64,000 nucleotides of DNA from contig CM034391.1 in the NCBI GenBank assembly GCA_019925095.2, positions 27,207,051 to 27,271,050 of the forward strand, given 5' to 3'. Below, in pieces: positions 49,535 through 59,669 of this stretch. The translations under genes were made by a program, and so were the position numbers. Origin of the DNA: Dendrolimus kikuchii (Eukaryota > Arthropoda > Insecta > Lepidoptera > Lasiocampidae). The first letter of the stretch is position 1. Each line of letters starts with the position of its first letter. A model generated the notes under the pieces. The model was not told the origin of the DNA. It made no database searches and saw nothing but the letters and a program-made list of their open reading frames with translations.

Positions 49535-49938
49535 TATGTTACCACCCCTGGTCTAGAGTATGCCGCCATAACGACCTTGAATTGTGTTCCGGAATTAGTA
49601 GCCAGTTCCCAGTATCCCTGTAGAGGGCGGCAGCACATTGATAGCACCATTGGTATTACTAATATCCATAGGCGATGGTAAACGCTTTCCATCAAATTGA
49701 ACTCGTGCAAGGCCACGACACATCTTCCATGATCAAATTGATCGTGTACTAGCAGAAGGTGATGTCAGGAGCCTTAAGAACAGACGAGCGTGCATGACAA
49801 GGGCTATGAATGTCAAAGAAGCATGTGAGGTGTGTAAGAATAAGTCTGTATGGCGCTCTGCTGTTCGTGCCTACCCCGCAAGGGAACTGGTGTGAAGTTA
49901 TGTATGTATGTATGTATGAACTCATGCAATAAATAAAT
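49535..49938 (+). mobile_element. SINE-A (diverged) interrupted by an RTE-like tail
   Basis: 49535-49710 (ACCACCCCTGGTCTAGAGTA to GAACTCGTGCAA) continues at 49919 (AACTCATGCAATAAATAAA). Confidence 0.82.
49711..49918 (+). mobile_element. RTE-like LINE 3' end nested in SINE-A (11-bp target duplication)
   Basis: Starts GGCCACGACACATCTTCC, codes the LKNRRACMTRAMNVKEAC tail, ends in (ATGT)n. Flanked by AACTC[GA]TGCAA at 49700-49710 and 49919-49929. Confidence 0.87.
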
Positions 49939-50059
49939 TGAGCCAAGTGTATGTTTACGTAAAACAGTTCAGTAAATATGACAAGCTTTAACTATGTAGT
50001 TATTGTCATTTGGCTAGGAAACATTATTAGAGCATTCAATTATTTTTCAAAAAAATTTA
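49939..50059. other. Short spacer
   Basis: AT-rich, no feature. Confidence 0.45.
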
Positions 50060-50275
50060 CTTCATAATTTGAACCGCTATTTCAATTAACTTCAAGACAA
50101 GTACAATTAACAAGTTAGCGGTAGGCTAAATAAAACTTTAACAATACTCGTTGATACTTGACATCTTTGTGTGCCGTGATCACGGCCACTGAAGTGGCCG
50201 AAACGTCGGTAAAAGCAAAATCAAATAAATTACCGGGATTAAAACCGTTGAAACGTAGTTTTATTATGTATACAA
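50060..50275 (+). repeat. Dispersed repeat (CCGAAACGTCGG family), partial
   Basis: TGATCACGGCCACTGAAGTG and GCCGAAACGTCGG: reverse orientation to 13141 and 60797. The core GGCCACTGAAGTGGCC is a perfect 16-bp palindrome. Confidence 0.6.
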
Positions 50276-50381
50276 GTCGCGAAAACTTAACTTCAAGACG
50301 TTATAGAAAGAAGTCAGTTAATTTTTTTTTTTTTGGTTTTTAGTGTGAAGTCGGTTTTGGTTTTGTTAAAAAAAAGTTTTT

Positions 50382-50612
50382 TGTTAATTGCAGGAGTTTA
50401 TCAGACAGGCAGACGGCACACTTGATGGAAAGTGGTTACCATCGCCTATGGACATTTGCAACACCAACGGTGCTATAAATGCGCTGCTGCTCTCTTAAGG
50501 GAGACTGGAACCTGGTCACTAATGCCGGAACAGAACTCAAAGTTGTTATGGCGACATCCTTTAGACCAGGGGTGGTAGCCATCCAGTCGGGCAAATGCCC
50601 TACCACCTGGTA
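50382..50612 (-). mobile_element. SINE-A, 5'-truncated
   Basis: TTTTTTGTTAATTGCAGGAG to GCCCTACCACCTGG. Stops at the same place as the copies at 2821 and 35753. Confidence 0.87.
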
Positions 50613-50880
50613 AGTCCTCTTGTTATTATATCTTTCAATCCACAACGTTCCCTTATTACACTGTTCCTAATCAGACCATTCATCCTTACCTCACATATAC
50701 TTCTTCTCAAAGCTCTCATTTCAACTGCGTTTATCCTACTTTCTTGCTTCTTCTGCCATACCTAACTTTCACTGCCATATATTCGCGTTGGCACCAACAC
50801 GTCTTGTTGGATAGCCAAACGTGCCTTCACAGACACTCACTGGCTGTTCATGAAAGAGCTTAGCGCGCCATTCACCTTAT
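50613..50880 (-). pseudogene. RTE-like LINE coding fragment
   Basis: Undisturbed version of the segment broken at 33736-34215 (CAACGTTCCCTTATTACACT; TTCTCAAAGCTCTCATTTCA). Confidence 0.65.
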
Positions 50881-50892
50881 TATCTGCAACTA

Positions 50893-51300
50893 CTCTTCTT
50901 CCCTTGCGTATGGAACAGAGAGCATGAAAGTAGAGTAAACGCGGTCGAGAGGCGAGCACTGCGCAAAATCTGCGGAGTAAGAAAGAGAGTTGGTCTGAAA
51001 GAGAGTGTCGGGGTGAAGGTAAGGAAAGGAATGCTCCGGAGGTTTGGGCATGTGGAAAGAATCATGATGAAAGAATCACTAAACAGATATACAATGCAAA
51101 AGTGGATGGATGCAGAAGTCGTGGAAGGCCACGACACACCTTCCATGATCAAATTGATCGTGTACTAGCAGAAGGTGATGTCAGGAGCCTTAAGAACAGA
51201 CGAGCGTACATGAATAAGCCTGAATGGCGCTCTGTTGTTCGTGCCTACCCCGCAAGGGAACTAGCGTGAAGCTATGTATGTATATATGTACTCTTCTTCC
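50893..51300 (+). pseudogene. RTE-like LINE C-terminal half with tail (longest copy)
   Basis: REHESRVNAVERRALRKICG, VRKRVGLKESVGVKVRKGML, RRFGHVERI and (frameshift) KQIYNAKVDGCRSRGRPRHT, then a shortened end and (ATGT)n. Joins the region seen at 1-180 to the tail seen elsewhere, showing that they belong to one family. No catalytic domain. Confidence 0.72.
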
Positions 51301-51619
51301 TATGTCATTTTCATGCCGTCCGTCTCTGGTAAACATGCACCTTGTATGTATGTATGTATACTTATAATAGTATTATTAAAATGTATTATTCGAAAGTACA
51401 ATATCGGGACTATAGGAGATGTTTGATTGTTGTTAGTATTAAGTAAAATTGTTTTAAATTTGCTTCAAAAGGGCAAAAAGAAGTTATTTGTTTGGGTTAC
51501 TTGTGACTTGATGGAGGCTGGTACTGAAAATCAGCACTGTCAGTTCTTGACACAGCGTAATGCTGAGTTACCAGCCTTATTGCCGTGAGTGTTATGTATA
51601 TTGATATTTTAAAGCTGTA
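51301..51619. other. No recognisable gene
   Basis: AT-rich. Confidence 0.45.
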
Positions 51620-52193
51620 TCTAATATATAAAATTCTCGTGTCACAGTTTTCGTTGCCATACTCCTCCGAAAAGGCTTGACCGATTTTGATGAAATTTTT
51701 TGTGCTTATCCGGTATCTATGAGAATCGGCCAACATCTATTTTTCATCCCCCTAAATGTTAGGGGTAGTCCACCCCTAAATATTTTTTTATTTTTTAGAC
51801 AAAATTTTTAATTTCTATTTTTTTATGATACAACATACAAAAATATATACAACCCTAAATTTTCACCCCTCTATGATCAACCCCTATTTTTTATTTGTTA
51901 ATTATAAACTTTAAAATCTTTTGGCAAGATTTTTAATCTTATTTTGTCATGACCTAGAATAAAAAAAATATATATTACTCTTTTAGATTCACAATTAGAA
52001 CCGGTAGGTGGCGCTGAGATCGGTTTCTGGAATCCTCCTAATCACCTGGAGCGATTTTGGTGATTTTGTTTTTGTGTGTTTGAGTGGGTTCCCGGATGGT
52101 TTAGATTCGCAATTACAATCGGTACGTGGCTCTGGGATCGGGTTCTAGAATTTTATTTTTTAAAGGCAGGACAACGTCTGCCGGGACCGCTAG
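51620..52193 (+). mobile_element. Non-autonomous Helitron, both ends present (574 bp)
   Basis: 5' end TCTAATATATAAAATTCTCG preceded by host A. 3' end ...GGACCGCTAG followed by host T. About 10 bases before CTAG is the hairpin GGCAG-GACAACGT-CTGCC. This is the Helitron signature (TC...CTRR, 3' hairpin, A|T insertion). No Rep/helicase. Interior has the same about 118-bp unit (GGTAGGTGGCGCTGAGATCG, CCTCCTAATCACC) as 20376-20860, here in about 1.5 copies. Confidence 0.82.
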
Positions 52194-52960
52194 TATTTAT
52201 GGCTTCATGTTTTATGAGTGATATTCTGTTAATTTAGTTTATTTTTTAATTTTATGTGCATTCATTCGCGACAATAAATATTTTTCTTTCTTTCTTTCTC
52301 TTTACCTTAGGTAAAAAATTCTTTGACTTGCTCTAACTTTTGGTTTCCTATATGTATATTGCAAATTGTCAAACTTTCATCTCTTTCAAGAACATAACTT
52401 TCGTCTTGTTCATATTAATTTTCAAACCTCTCAAGACACTCACCGATAGTTGTTACCATCTCCTGTAACCCTTTATCCGATGATGCAAATATAGCCTCAT
52501 TTTCGAAATGAAGGTAGAAAGTAGAGCCTGATTTTCCTAGTTTAGCGAAACGATTTACCGATAAAGAGAAATAAAAGAGAAATTCCACTTAATGAAATTA
52601 AACGCTCGCATCGCCCCCTTCGCCGATGGCTCGAGTTTCTAACTATAATTCATACGTAGTTAAGTGTTCGTTAAAAGCCGGTGAAATGTTCGCCTCATTT
52701 ACCATACAGTCTGCGCTAAGATGTGTCAGGGTTGACACTCATTCACTTGTCATATACTCAGAATTAAAAAGAATATACATATTGACGACAAAATTCGTTG
52801 TATCAACGGCCCGCTCGGTGTTGCCTGTAAAATGAAATCAGTTAAATACAAATAATAAATAATATAATTTAAATATACGTATAAAATGTAAAAATATTTG
52901 TGTATTTACCTGCGTGCTTCTTTAATGAATAATAGCTGATTAAGTACATAGAGAATGTTT
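52194..52960. other. No recognisable gene
   Basis: TTTC microsatellite at 52281-52300; 52400-52500 shows no family I know. The frame 52626-52835 has no motif. Confidence 0.45.
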
Positions 52961-53250
52961 TTTTTTTTTTAATCTTTATTTATTTATGAGGGTTTTTTTC
53001 AAAAAGAAAATGTCACCCCCGTTATTGCTCCCAAAAATATATGAAACCAACATTAACAATTAATTTCGACGACTTAAATAAAAGGAAATAATTTTAAACA
53101 GCATTCTGGCCTCATCGGATAGCGGTGAGGCCAGAATACTGTTAAAAAAGCCTAAACTAGACGTTCTAACGCCAAATTTGTCACGTCTCTGAGGCTCGAC
53201 GCGCACACATTCAAACAAAATGTGATGGACATCTTCTCTCACTCCTTATA
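52961..53250 (-). pseudogene. LINE 3' end with poly(A): last 60 codons of ORF2
   Basis: The T-run at 52961-52972 is the A-tail complement. The frame reads REDVHHILFECVRVEPQRRD then ILASPLSDEARMLFKIISFY. The DxxHxLxxC pattern is the finger near the end of Jockey/I-type LINE proteins. Confidence 0.6.
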
Positions 53251-53402
53251 GAGAATGATCGAATGCACGAACTTCACTCGGGATCGACCCGAGTTGGTTG
53301 CCCGCGGCCGACGACCATGCTTATACGTGCTCTGCATTCCATTCTCTAAAAGCAATCAACGGCTAACTTCTCAAACCCTTAAAATTTTGTTTAATTTTTA
53401 AT
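53251..53402. other. Short spacer
   Basis: CTCGGGATCGACCCGAG at about 53278 is an 8-bp-stem palindrome; no gene. Confidence 0.45.
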
Positions 53403-53452
53403 TGTTCGTGCCTACCCCGCAAGGGAACTGGCGTGAAGTTATGTATGTATGT
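53403..53452 (+). repeat. RTE-like LINE 3' tail, very short
   Basis: GTTCGTGCCTACCCCGCAAG to TATGTATGTATG. Confidence 0.7.
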
Positions 53453-53635
53453 AATTTTTCTCCTTTGCACAATTGGACGTTATATCTATTACAATACATT
53501 TTATTTATAACCAGACCATATCTCTCTTTCTTTTCTTTCAGCATACCAATTGTTTGGGGTCGGCACAATATGTCTTTTCCTTCCATACTCCTCTAGTCTG
53601 ACATACATCTTCTGTCACACCACATATCATCATAT

Positions 53636-54423
53636 CGTTACGACCGAGGTAACAAAGGCAAGGCGGACAAAGGCAAATGCACACCTGCGTCTGTAGAAAT
53701 ACATTTTATTACCTTTTCGGCATTTGGACTTCTTTTGTTTCGTTTATTGCAGGAGATCAGCAGACAGGCAGACGGCCAACTTGATGGAAAGCGGTTACCA
53801 TCGCCTATGGGCATTTGCAACACCAAAGTTGCTACAAATGCGCTGCTGCTCTCTTAAGGAAGACTGGAACCTGGTCACTAATGCCGGAACACATCTCAAG
53901 GTTGTTACGGCGACATACTTTAGACCAGGGGTGGTAGCTATCCAGTCGGGCAAATGCCCTACCACCTGTCTGTGGGTTGTTAAGTCGCCTCTTACGACAG
54001 GCCGCCCGGCCGCAGGAAATTGTATTCTTTCTCCATTCCTGCACGGATAAAATTGTTTACTTTGTGTTTTAAATTTGTGATTACAAAAAACAGCCCACTG
54101 TGTATTGTAATCTTTTATGGCAGTCGTTAGCCAGATGTGATTCTAGGAAATTCGCTCACGCGGCGGAGCAGACATATTGCATCCAGGCAGTGCCTCGATT
54201 GATGGACGAGGCAGTCGAGCGATATCCATAAGCGGAGCAAGACTTGTGGACATTCGGTAATCTATTTAGTGACGTACTTTGCGCGTGTTATTGAATCGTG
54301 CTTTACGTTTGATCTGGTTGTGTTCAGTTATATTTGTACCTGTGTTATACGTGTTTTTATAGTTCTAATAAATTCCGTAGTAATTCCAATGGCATTTTAA
54401 TTCGACTCCTGCAACTCGTAACA
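53636..54423 (+). mobile_element. Solo LTR, family LTR-1, carrying a nested SINE-A
   Basis: CGTTACGACCGAGG at the 5' end (family TGTTACGACC, first base lost) and GCAACTCGTAACA at the 3' end. Duplication ATAT at 53632-53635 and 54424-54427. Without the SINE-A it is about 475 bp, like the other copies. Confidence 0.82.
53741..54052 (-). mobile_element. SINE-A inside a solo LTR
   Basis: TTTATTGCAGGAGATCAGC to GCACGGATAAAA. TTGTTT lies on both sides; the uninterrupted LTR at 9475-9495 reads CTTCTTTTGTTTACTTTG. Confidence 0.88.
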
Positions 54424-54798
54424 ATATCATCTTTCACCACAATCCATCCATCTTTTTTTTGATCTACCTTTACATTTGTACCCATCTATCTTGTAGTTTA
54501 ACATTCTTTTTGTCACGTGACCTTCATCCCTCCTCATTATATGCCCATACCAGCTTAATCTTCCACTCAATTCTTCAGTCACGGGTACAACTTTCAAAGA
54601 TCCCCTTATATACTCATTTCTCACCTTATCCATTCTTGTAACACCACACATCTATCTCAACATTCTCATCTCAGCTGCGTGGAGACGTTTTGGTTTATCA
54701 CTTTAGTAGTCCAACATTCCGACCATAGAGCATGACCAGAACACATTTATAACCTGACCATACCGTGTAAAATATTTTTGCCTTCTACCAATCACTTG

Positions 54799-55200
54799 GG
54801 CCACTAAAGTGATAAACTACAAACGTCTCCACTCAGCTGAGATGAGAATGTTGAGATGGATGTGTGGTGTTACAAGAATGGATAAGGTGAGAAATGAGTA
54901 CATAAGGGGATCTTTGAAAGTTGCACCTGTGACTGAAAAATTGAGAGGAAGAAGATTAAGTTGGTATGGGCATATAATGAGGAGGGATGAAAGTCACGTG
55001 ACAAAAAGAATGTTAAACTACAAGATGGATGGGTACAAATTTAAAGGTAGCCCAAAAAAAAAGATGGATGGATTGTGTGAAGGAGGACATGATGATATGC
55101 GGTGTGACAGAAAAGGTATGTCAGAATAGAAGAGTGTGGAAGGAAAAGACATATTGTGCCGACCCCAAGTAATTGGGGTATGGTGAAAGAAAAGAAAAGA
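54799..55200 (+). pseudogene. Second RTE-like LINE family, 3' part (right arm of inverted repeat)
   Basis: MLRWMCGVTRMDKVRNEYIR, GSLKVAPVTEKLRGRRLSWY, GHIMRRDESHVTKRMLNYKM, DGYKFKG, then frame loss; 3' UTR GGTGTGACAGAAAAGGTATG and CATATTGTGCCGACCCCAA, with a GAAAAGAAAAG tail. The coding stretch is about 93 percent identical by eye to the opposite arm. Confidence 0.8.
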
Positions 55201-55512
55201 TGAAGACCAATCAATATCTTATCTTATTTGTAGTTAATATTAGTGAATTGTAAACAAAGCGAATTTATCTATGTTATTTTAATTTTAACCAAATCTAAAG
55301 TCCATTAACAATAATTAAATATGTATATAACAGTATCAAATTTCAGACGAGCAGAGCTTTCCAAAGTTTATCAAGGTTGTCTAGTTAAATTTGTAGTAAA
55401 AATGTTTTTATCAAAATTCGACATGACGTACATAAAGCTATGTACTTGATACTTGCACGATGATTGATGTAATACTAAAAATTACTAGCAAGCATCAAAA
55501 TTACTCTTGAGG
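55201..55512. other. No recognisable gene
   Basis: AT-rich. Confidence 0.45.
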
Positions 55513-55612
55513 TAATAGATAGATAACTCTTTATTGTACACCAATACAAACATGAACTTAAAGACTAAAATTATATCTAGTTATGTACAAAGGGCGGTCT
55601 TATCGCTAATTC
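55513..55612 (-). mobile_element. CR1/Jockey-type LINE 3' end
   Basis: AGATAGATAACTCTTTATTG to AAAGGGCGGTCTTATCGC, minus-strand form of the AATAAAG/GATAAGACCGCCC end. Confidence 0.6.
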
Positions 55613-55960
55613 AAATTCAAATTCAAAAGTTTTTATTCAAAATAAGTTCCACTGGAGAACACTTTTTGAAGGTCATACATGTAAGTTAATTTTTATTTAT
55701 TTTTACTTCATTTTCTATGTACACCGCTTCGCAACGTGTTGATGCTGTAAAGGAGAAGAAGCGGCAAGAAACTCCCCAGCAACACGTCTAGCTAAATATT
55801 GATTTTCTTTATATTTCATATTCTATTTATATCTCAAATTCTTTTTTTTAATAAGTATTGTACAGAAGTATGTTACAGAATCACTTTTTGAAGAATTAAT
55901 GGAGTTGTAGCAAACAATGCATACTCAATAAGACCAAGACAATAAAAGGAAAGAAAAATA
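55613..55960 (+). repeat. Dispersed repeat (GAGAAGAAGCGGC family), uninterrupted copy
   Basis: AAAATAAGTTCCACTGGAGA, ACCGCTTCGCAACGTGTTGA, GAGAAGAAGCGGCAAGAAAC, GAAGAATTAATGGAGTTGTA. Serves as the empty site for TIR-1 at 27183-27888. Confidence 0.62.
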
Positions 55961-56300
55961 ATATTATAGTTATAATAATGACATGACGTGCTAAAATGTT
56001 ATGCTGCAATATATTTCCACAAATTCCTTACAAGCATGGCAAAATAAAAAATAAAAACGTTATACAAAATTTAGTATAAGAGGTTGGAGCTAGGTGCTAT
56101 GTAAATGAATTTTTGTCATTTAAATATTCTTCTGAAAAGAGATCTCTTCCAGACAACCCCAGGAATGAATTGACATGATAATGGCGATGGTGGTAATATT
56201 ACTTATTAGAATTGCTACAGTATAGACATATTTGCGAAAGTGGCGCCCATATTATTTTCTACTCTATTTGGCCAATTTGTACTCACAAAAAATTATATAG
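55961..56300. other. No gene; degenerate LINE 3' UTR at about 56130-56170
   Basis: GATCTCTTCCAGACAACCCC suggests a LINE end; the rest is AT-rich. Confidence 0.4.
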
Positions 56301-57352
56301 TGTGGCGAGTGATGGTGGAACGATTTAGTTGGATTAAGAAGTTTCGGAAAAATGTAGAAGATTCTGAAAGGAAAAGACAGGGACAGATACATTTTAGAAA
56401 GGGATAGACGATGAACAAAAGAATAACGAAATGAAGATCGAAATTGTAGGATATAAGATCCCGGAAAGAAAAGACAGAGATAGATAGATGTTAAGAAAGG
56501 GATAGATAGTAAATAAAAGAATAATGGAAAAGGAAGATCGAAATTATGGGTTCCAGAAGATTCTTCCGGGTATATAAGCACCTATCGGGGAGTCCAGTTC
56601 AAGACTACGAAGCGACAAGTGTGATACGTAAGAGTTGGAAGAGGAGTGTAATAAAAGATAGTGATGAGCTTACAGAGTTGGAAGAGAAGAAAGAAGGACA
56701 GAAAAGATTTATTGACTAAATAAAAATACGACGCTATACATAAAAGACAAATAATACATTCACAACATTTTTACATAAAACACAAAAACATATGTAATTA
56801 ATAAATAACTAAGGCTTGCACGTCGAGATTTTTAGTCAACGAGGTTGACAACTACCCGATATAGCTCTGACTTTCAGTGCCAACCTCCATAAACTTTACC
56901 CAATAACATCTTTATAGATATTGTATATATATATATATGTTCGTGTACACATAAATACATACAGCATATACACAAATACATACATACATATAAATATACT
57001 GTGAAAAAAAATAGTAATTTTATTAAACAATATATATATGTAGAAGAGAAGTTTAGTGGACAGTTCAGTGAAGGAGGAGCTTAAGGTACTTTAAGAGGAG
57101 ATCCAGAAGCAAGCTACACGCGATATATTCGGAGGTAAGCACCGCAGAAGCAGGAGGTGGTCTGCGCAATATCGACGACGGTATTGTAAGTAAACATCTC
57201 ATCGTCGGGTCAGTGCGTTGTTAGTTGTACGTGAAGGCCAACCCTGCAGGGAAGAATCACGTACGGCTGTGTAAGTCAATACAAGCGTTTAGCTAGAAAA
57301 AACAACTGGTGTTTTCTTCCAATCTTATACATCCCCCCGCTCGCACGTAACA
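56301..57352 (+). mobile_element. Candidate solo LTR, family LTR-2 (1,052 bp)
   Basis: Starts TGTGGCGAG and ends CACGTAACA. An internal repeat of about 120 bp (GATCGAAATT...GAACAAAAGAATAA) occurs twice (about 56374-56560). GGGTATATAAGCACC at 56569 is a TATA-like signal and could be the LTR promoter. Flanking 4-mers ATAG and ATAT match in three of four bases. A 5' fragment lies at 39166-39428 (-). Confidence 0.5.
56569..56583 (+). promoter_or_regulatory. TATA-like element in LTR-2
   Basis: TATATAAG is followed about 25 bases later by TCCAGTTCAAGAC. In an LTR this would drive element transcription; no experimental support is visible. Confidence 0.35.
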
Positions 57353-57460
57353 ATATAATAACATGTATACATTCGCATTTTAATTTTAAGGATATTAGAG
57401 AGAAGTTTGTAACCCACAGTCCACGACAAACAAAAAAACTTAGTCTTATTAGAACACTAG

Positions 57461-57690
57461 CTTCTGCCCGCGACGTCGTTCGCGTGGAATTTGATTTCAA
57501 AACCCCCCGATTACGAAACATTCTTCATTGGTGCTCCGCTCTTATTGGGCTTAGCGTGATGATATATAGCCTATAGCCTTCCTCGATAAATGGGCTATCT
57601 AACAATGAAAGTATTTTTTAAATCAGATGAGTAGTTCCTGAGATTAGCGCGTTCAAACAAACAAATTCTTTAGCTTTATATATTAGTATA
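57461..57690 (-). mobile_element. Helitron-like element, CTAG family, A|CTAG end
   Basis: ACTAGCTTCTGCCCGCGACG through GGTGCTCCGCTCTTATTGG to CTTTATATATTAGTATAATA. Near complete; the 5' TC is unclear. Confidence 0.7.
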
Positions 57691-58044
57691 ATATTACCTT
57701 GTTCATACGTAAACATACCTTTCTCTCTGGTATGTAAAAAGTCAAGCCAAGCACTAAAAAGCTTTACAAGTGATAATAATTTAAATCAAGACTAGGTTAT
57801 AATGCTGATTATGTCATGTCCAGACTGGCATTATAAATATGATTGTATTGACTTTGTTATGTTTTAATGTAATATATGTTAAACTCGAAGCAAGTTAAGC
57901 AAGATAATGTAAGGCAACAAATATTATAACTAACCAAAAAATACTTTGGGACCCTAAGCTCTCTTACAAAAAAAAATACTAATCACTAAGAAAAAAATCA
58001 TGCACCAAAAAAAGAAAGTTATATTCAAATACCAAATATAGTAA
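57691..58044. other. No recognisable gene
   Basis: AT-rich. Confidence 0.45.
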
Positions 58045-58275
58045 ACTAGCTTCTGCCCGCAACTTCGTCCCCGTGGAACAGTGGAAAAACCCCCCGATTT
58101 TGAAACATTCTTCATCGGTGCTCCGCTCCTATTGGTCTTAGCGTGATGATATATAGCCTATAGCCTTCCTCGATAAATGCGCTATCGAACACTGAAAGAA
58201 TTTTTCAAATCAAACCAGTAGTTCCTGAGATTAGCGCGTTCAAACAAACAAACTCTTCAGCTTTATATACCAGTA
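58045..58275 (-). mobile_element. Helitron-like element, CTAG family
   Basis: ACTAGCTTCTGCCCGCAACT, GGTGCTCCGCTCCTATTGG, TTTATATACCAGTATAAG. Same family and orientation as 57461-57690. Confidence 0.7.
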
Positions 58276-58498
58276 TAAGATAAGATGATCACCAATTCCT
58301 CATGAGCATATTAATGCCCTATTACTAGCTAAACAAACCAATTTAAATGGGGTTTTAATATTAGTGAACAATTACTATTGATGGCAGTATAAAATATTTT
58401 TTCCAGATATATTTTACTATATGTGATGATCAGATAAACATAAGCTTTAATGTAATAGGTAGGTCTAAGATATTTGGGTAAATGATACCGAAATTATA
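58276..58498. other. No recognisable feature
   Basis: AT-rich. Confidence 0.45.
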
Positions 58499-58502
58499 CT
58501 AT

Positions 58503-58981
58503 TATTACGACCGACAAAGACAAATTCACACCTGCATTTTATTACCTTTCGGCATTTGAACTTCTTTTGTTTATTTTGTGTTTAAATTGTGTGATAAAAA
58601 AACAGCCCATTGTGCATTGTAATCTTTTACGGCCTATTGTTGTATTGTGATCATTTCCAGGTGTCCCGGCTTTAAAATACAAGCTGATTCTAAGAAATTC
58701 GGTCCACGCGGCCGGGCAGACATATTGCATCGGTACAGTATAAAGCAATGCCCCAACTGAGAGATGGGGCAGTCAAGCGATAACCACGAGCGAAGTAAGA
58801 CGTGTGTACATTCGGTAATCTATTTAGTGACGGACTTTGCGCGTGTTATTGAATCGTGCATTACGTTTGAACTGGTTGTGTTCAGTTATATTTGTACCTG
58901 TGTTATACGTGTTTGTATAGTTCTAATAAACTCTATAATAATTCCAACGGCATTTTAATTCGAGTCCTGCAACTCGTAACA
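58503..58981 (+). mobile_element. Solo LTR, family LTR-1 (479 bp)
   Basis: TATTACGACCGACAAAG (family TGTTACG, one change) to GCAACTCGTAACA. Duplication CTAT at 58499-58502 and 58982-58985. TAATAAACTCTATAATAATT near the 3' end. Confidence 0.82.
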
Positions 58982-59038
58982 CTATTATGGCAGGCTATAA
59001 GAAAGCACTGCGCCTTAAGTTCATATAGTCTTCAGCTT

Positions 59039-59341
59039 TATCCGTGCAGGAACGGAGAAAGAATGCAATTTCCTGCGTTGGGGCGGTCTGTCGTAAAAGG
59101 CGACAAAACAACCCACAGCCAGGTGGTAAGGCTATTGCCCGACTGGATAGCTACCACCCTTGGTCTTAAAGTATATCCCCATAACAACCTTGAGTTGTGT
59201 TCCGGCATTAGTGACCAGGTTACAGTCTCCCTTAAGAGAGCAGTAGCGTATTTGTAGCACCTTTGTGGTTGCAAATGTCCATAGGCGATGGTAACCGCTT
59301 TCCATCAAATGGGCCGTTTGCTGTCCTCCTGCAATAAAAAA
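59039..59341 (+). mobile_element. SINE-A, full length
   Basis: TTATCCGTGCAGGAACGG to GCTGTCCTCCTGCAATAAAAAA; a short deletion near the 3' end. Confidence 0.9.
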
Positions 59342-59669
59342 GCTATTTCTTCCTTTTTATATTATTATTTCCCACTATAGAAATAATATACCTGGCAGCC
59401 CTAGAGCACGCTAGATCGCTCTCAGCGGAGAGCAAGGAATCGCGGCGCTGTGCAAATGCATGCGAAAATATATTAACGTCGCTTTAAAATGTTTGCTTTT
59501 TAATATCGCAGGAGTGAGGAACACTTTAAATGTATGCGACGTATTTTCATAACACATTTGTCCCGAGTGCAGGTAGGCAACAATATTTTGCTGTGTTTAA
59601 ATTTTAAGTTCTCATTTTTTGAAATCTGAAAAATCTAGCGGGTTATATTTATTTTCACGTGATATTTGC
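59342..59669. other. No recognisable gene
   Basis: A GC-richer patch at 59400-59480; no motif. Confidence 0.45.

Larger units (their letters stand above)
53521..54744 (-). pseudogene. Second RTE-like LINE family, 3' part (left arm of inverted repeat), with LTR-1 inside
   Basis: Minus-strand copy whose coding end reads MCGVTRMDKVRNEYIRGSLK, then LSWYGHIMRRDEGHVTKRML and MDGYKCKG-like residues. The tail is (GAAA)-rich. It is split by an LTR-1 at 53636-54423. ATTTATAACC[AT]GACCATA flanks it at 53503-53520 and 54745-54762, an 18-bp target duplication with one mismatch. Pairs with the plus-strand copy at 54799-55200. Confidence 0.82.
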
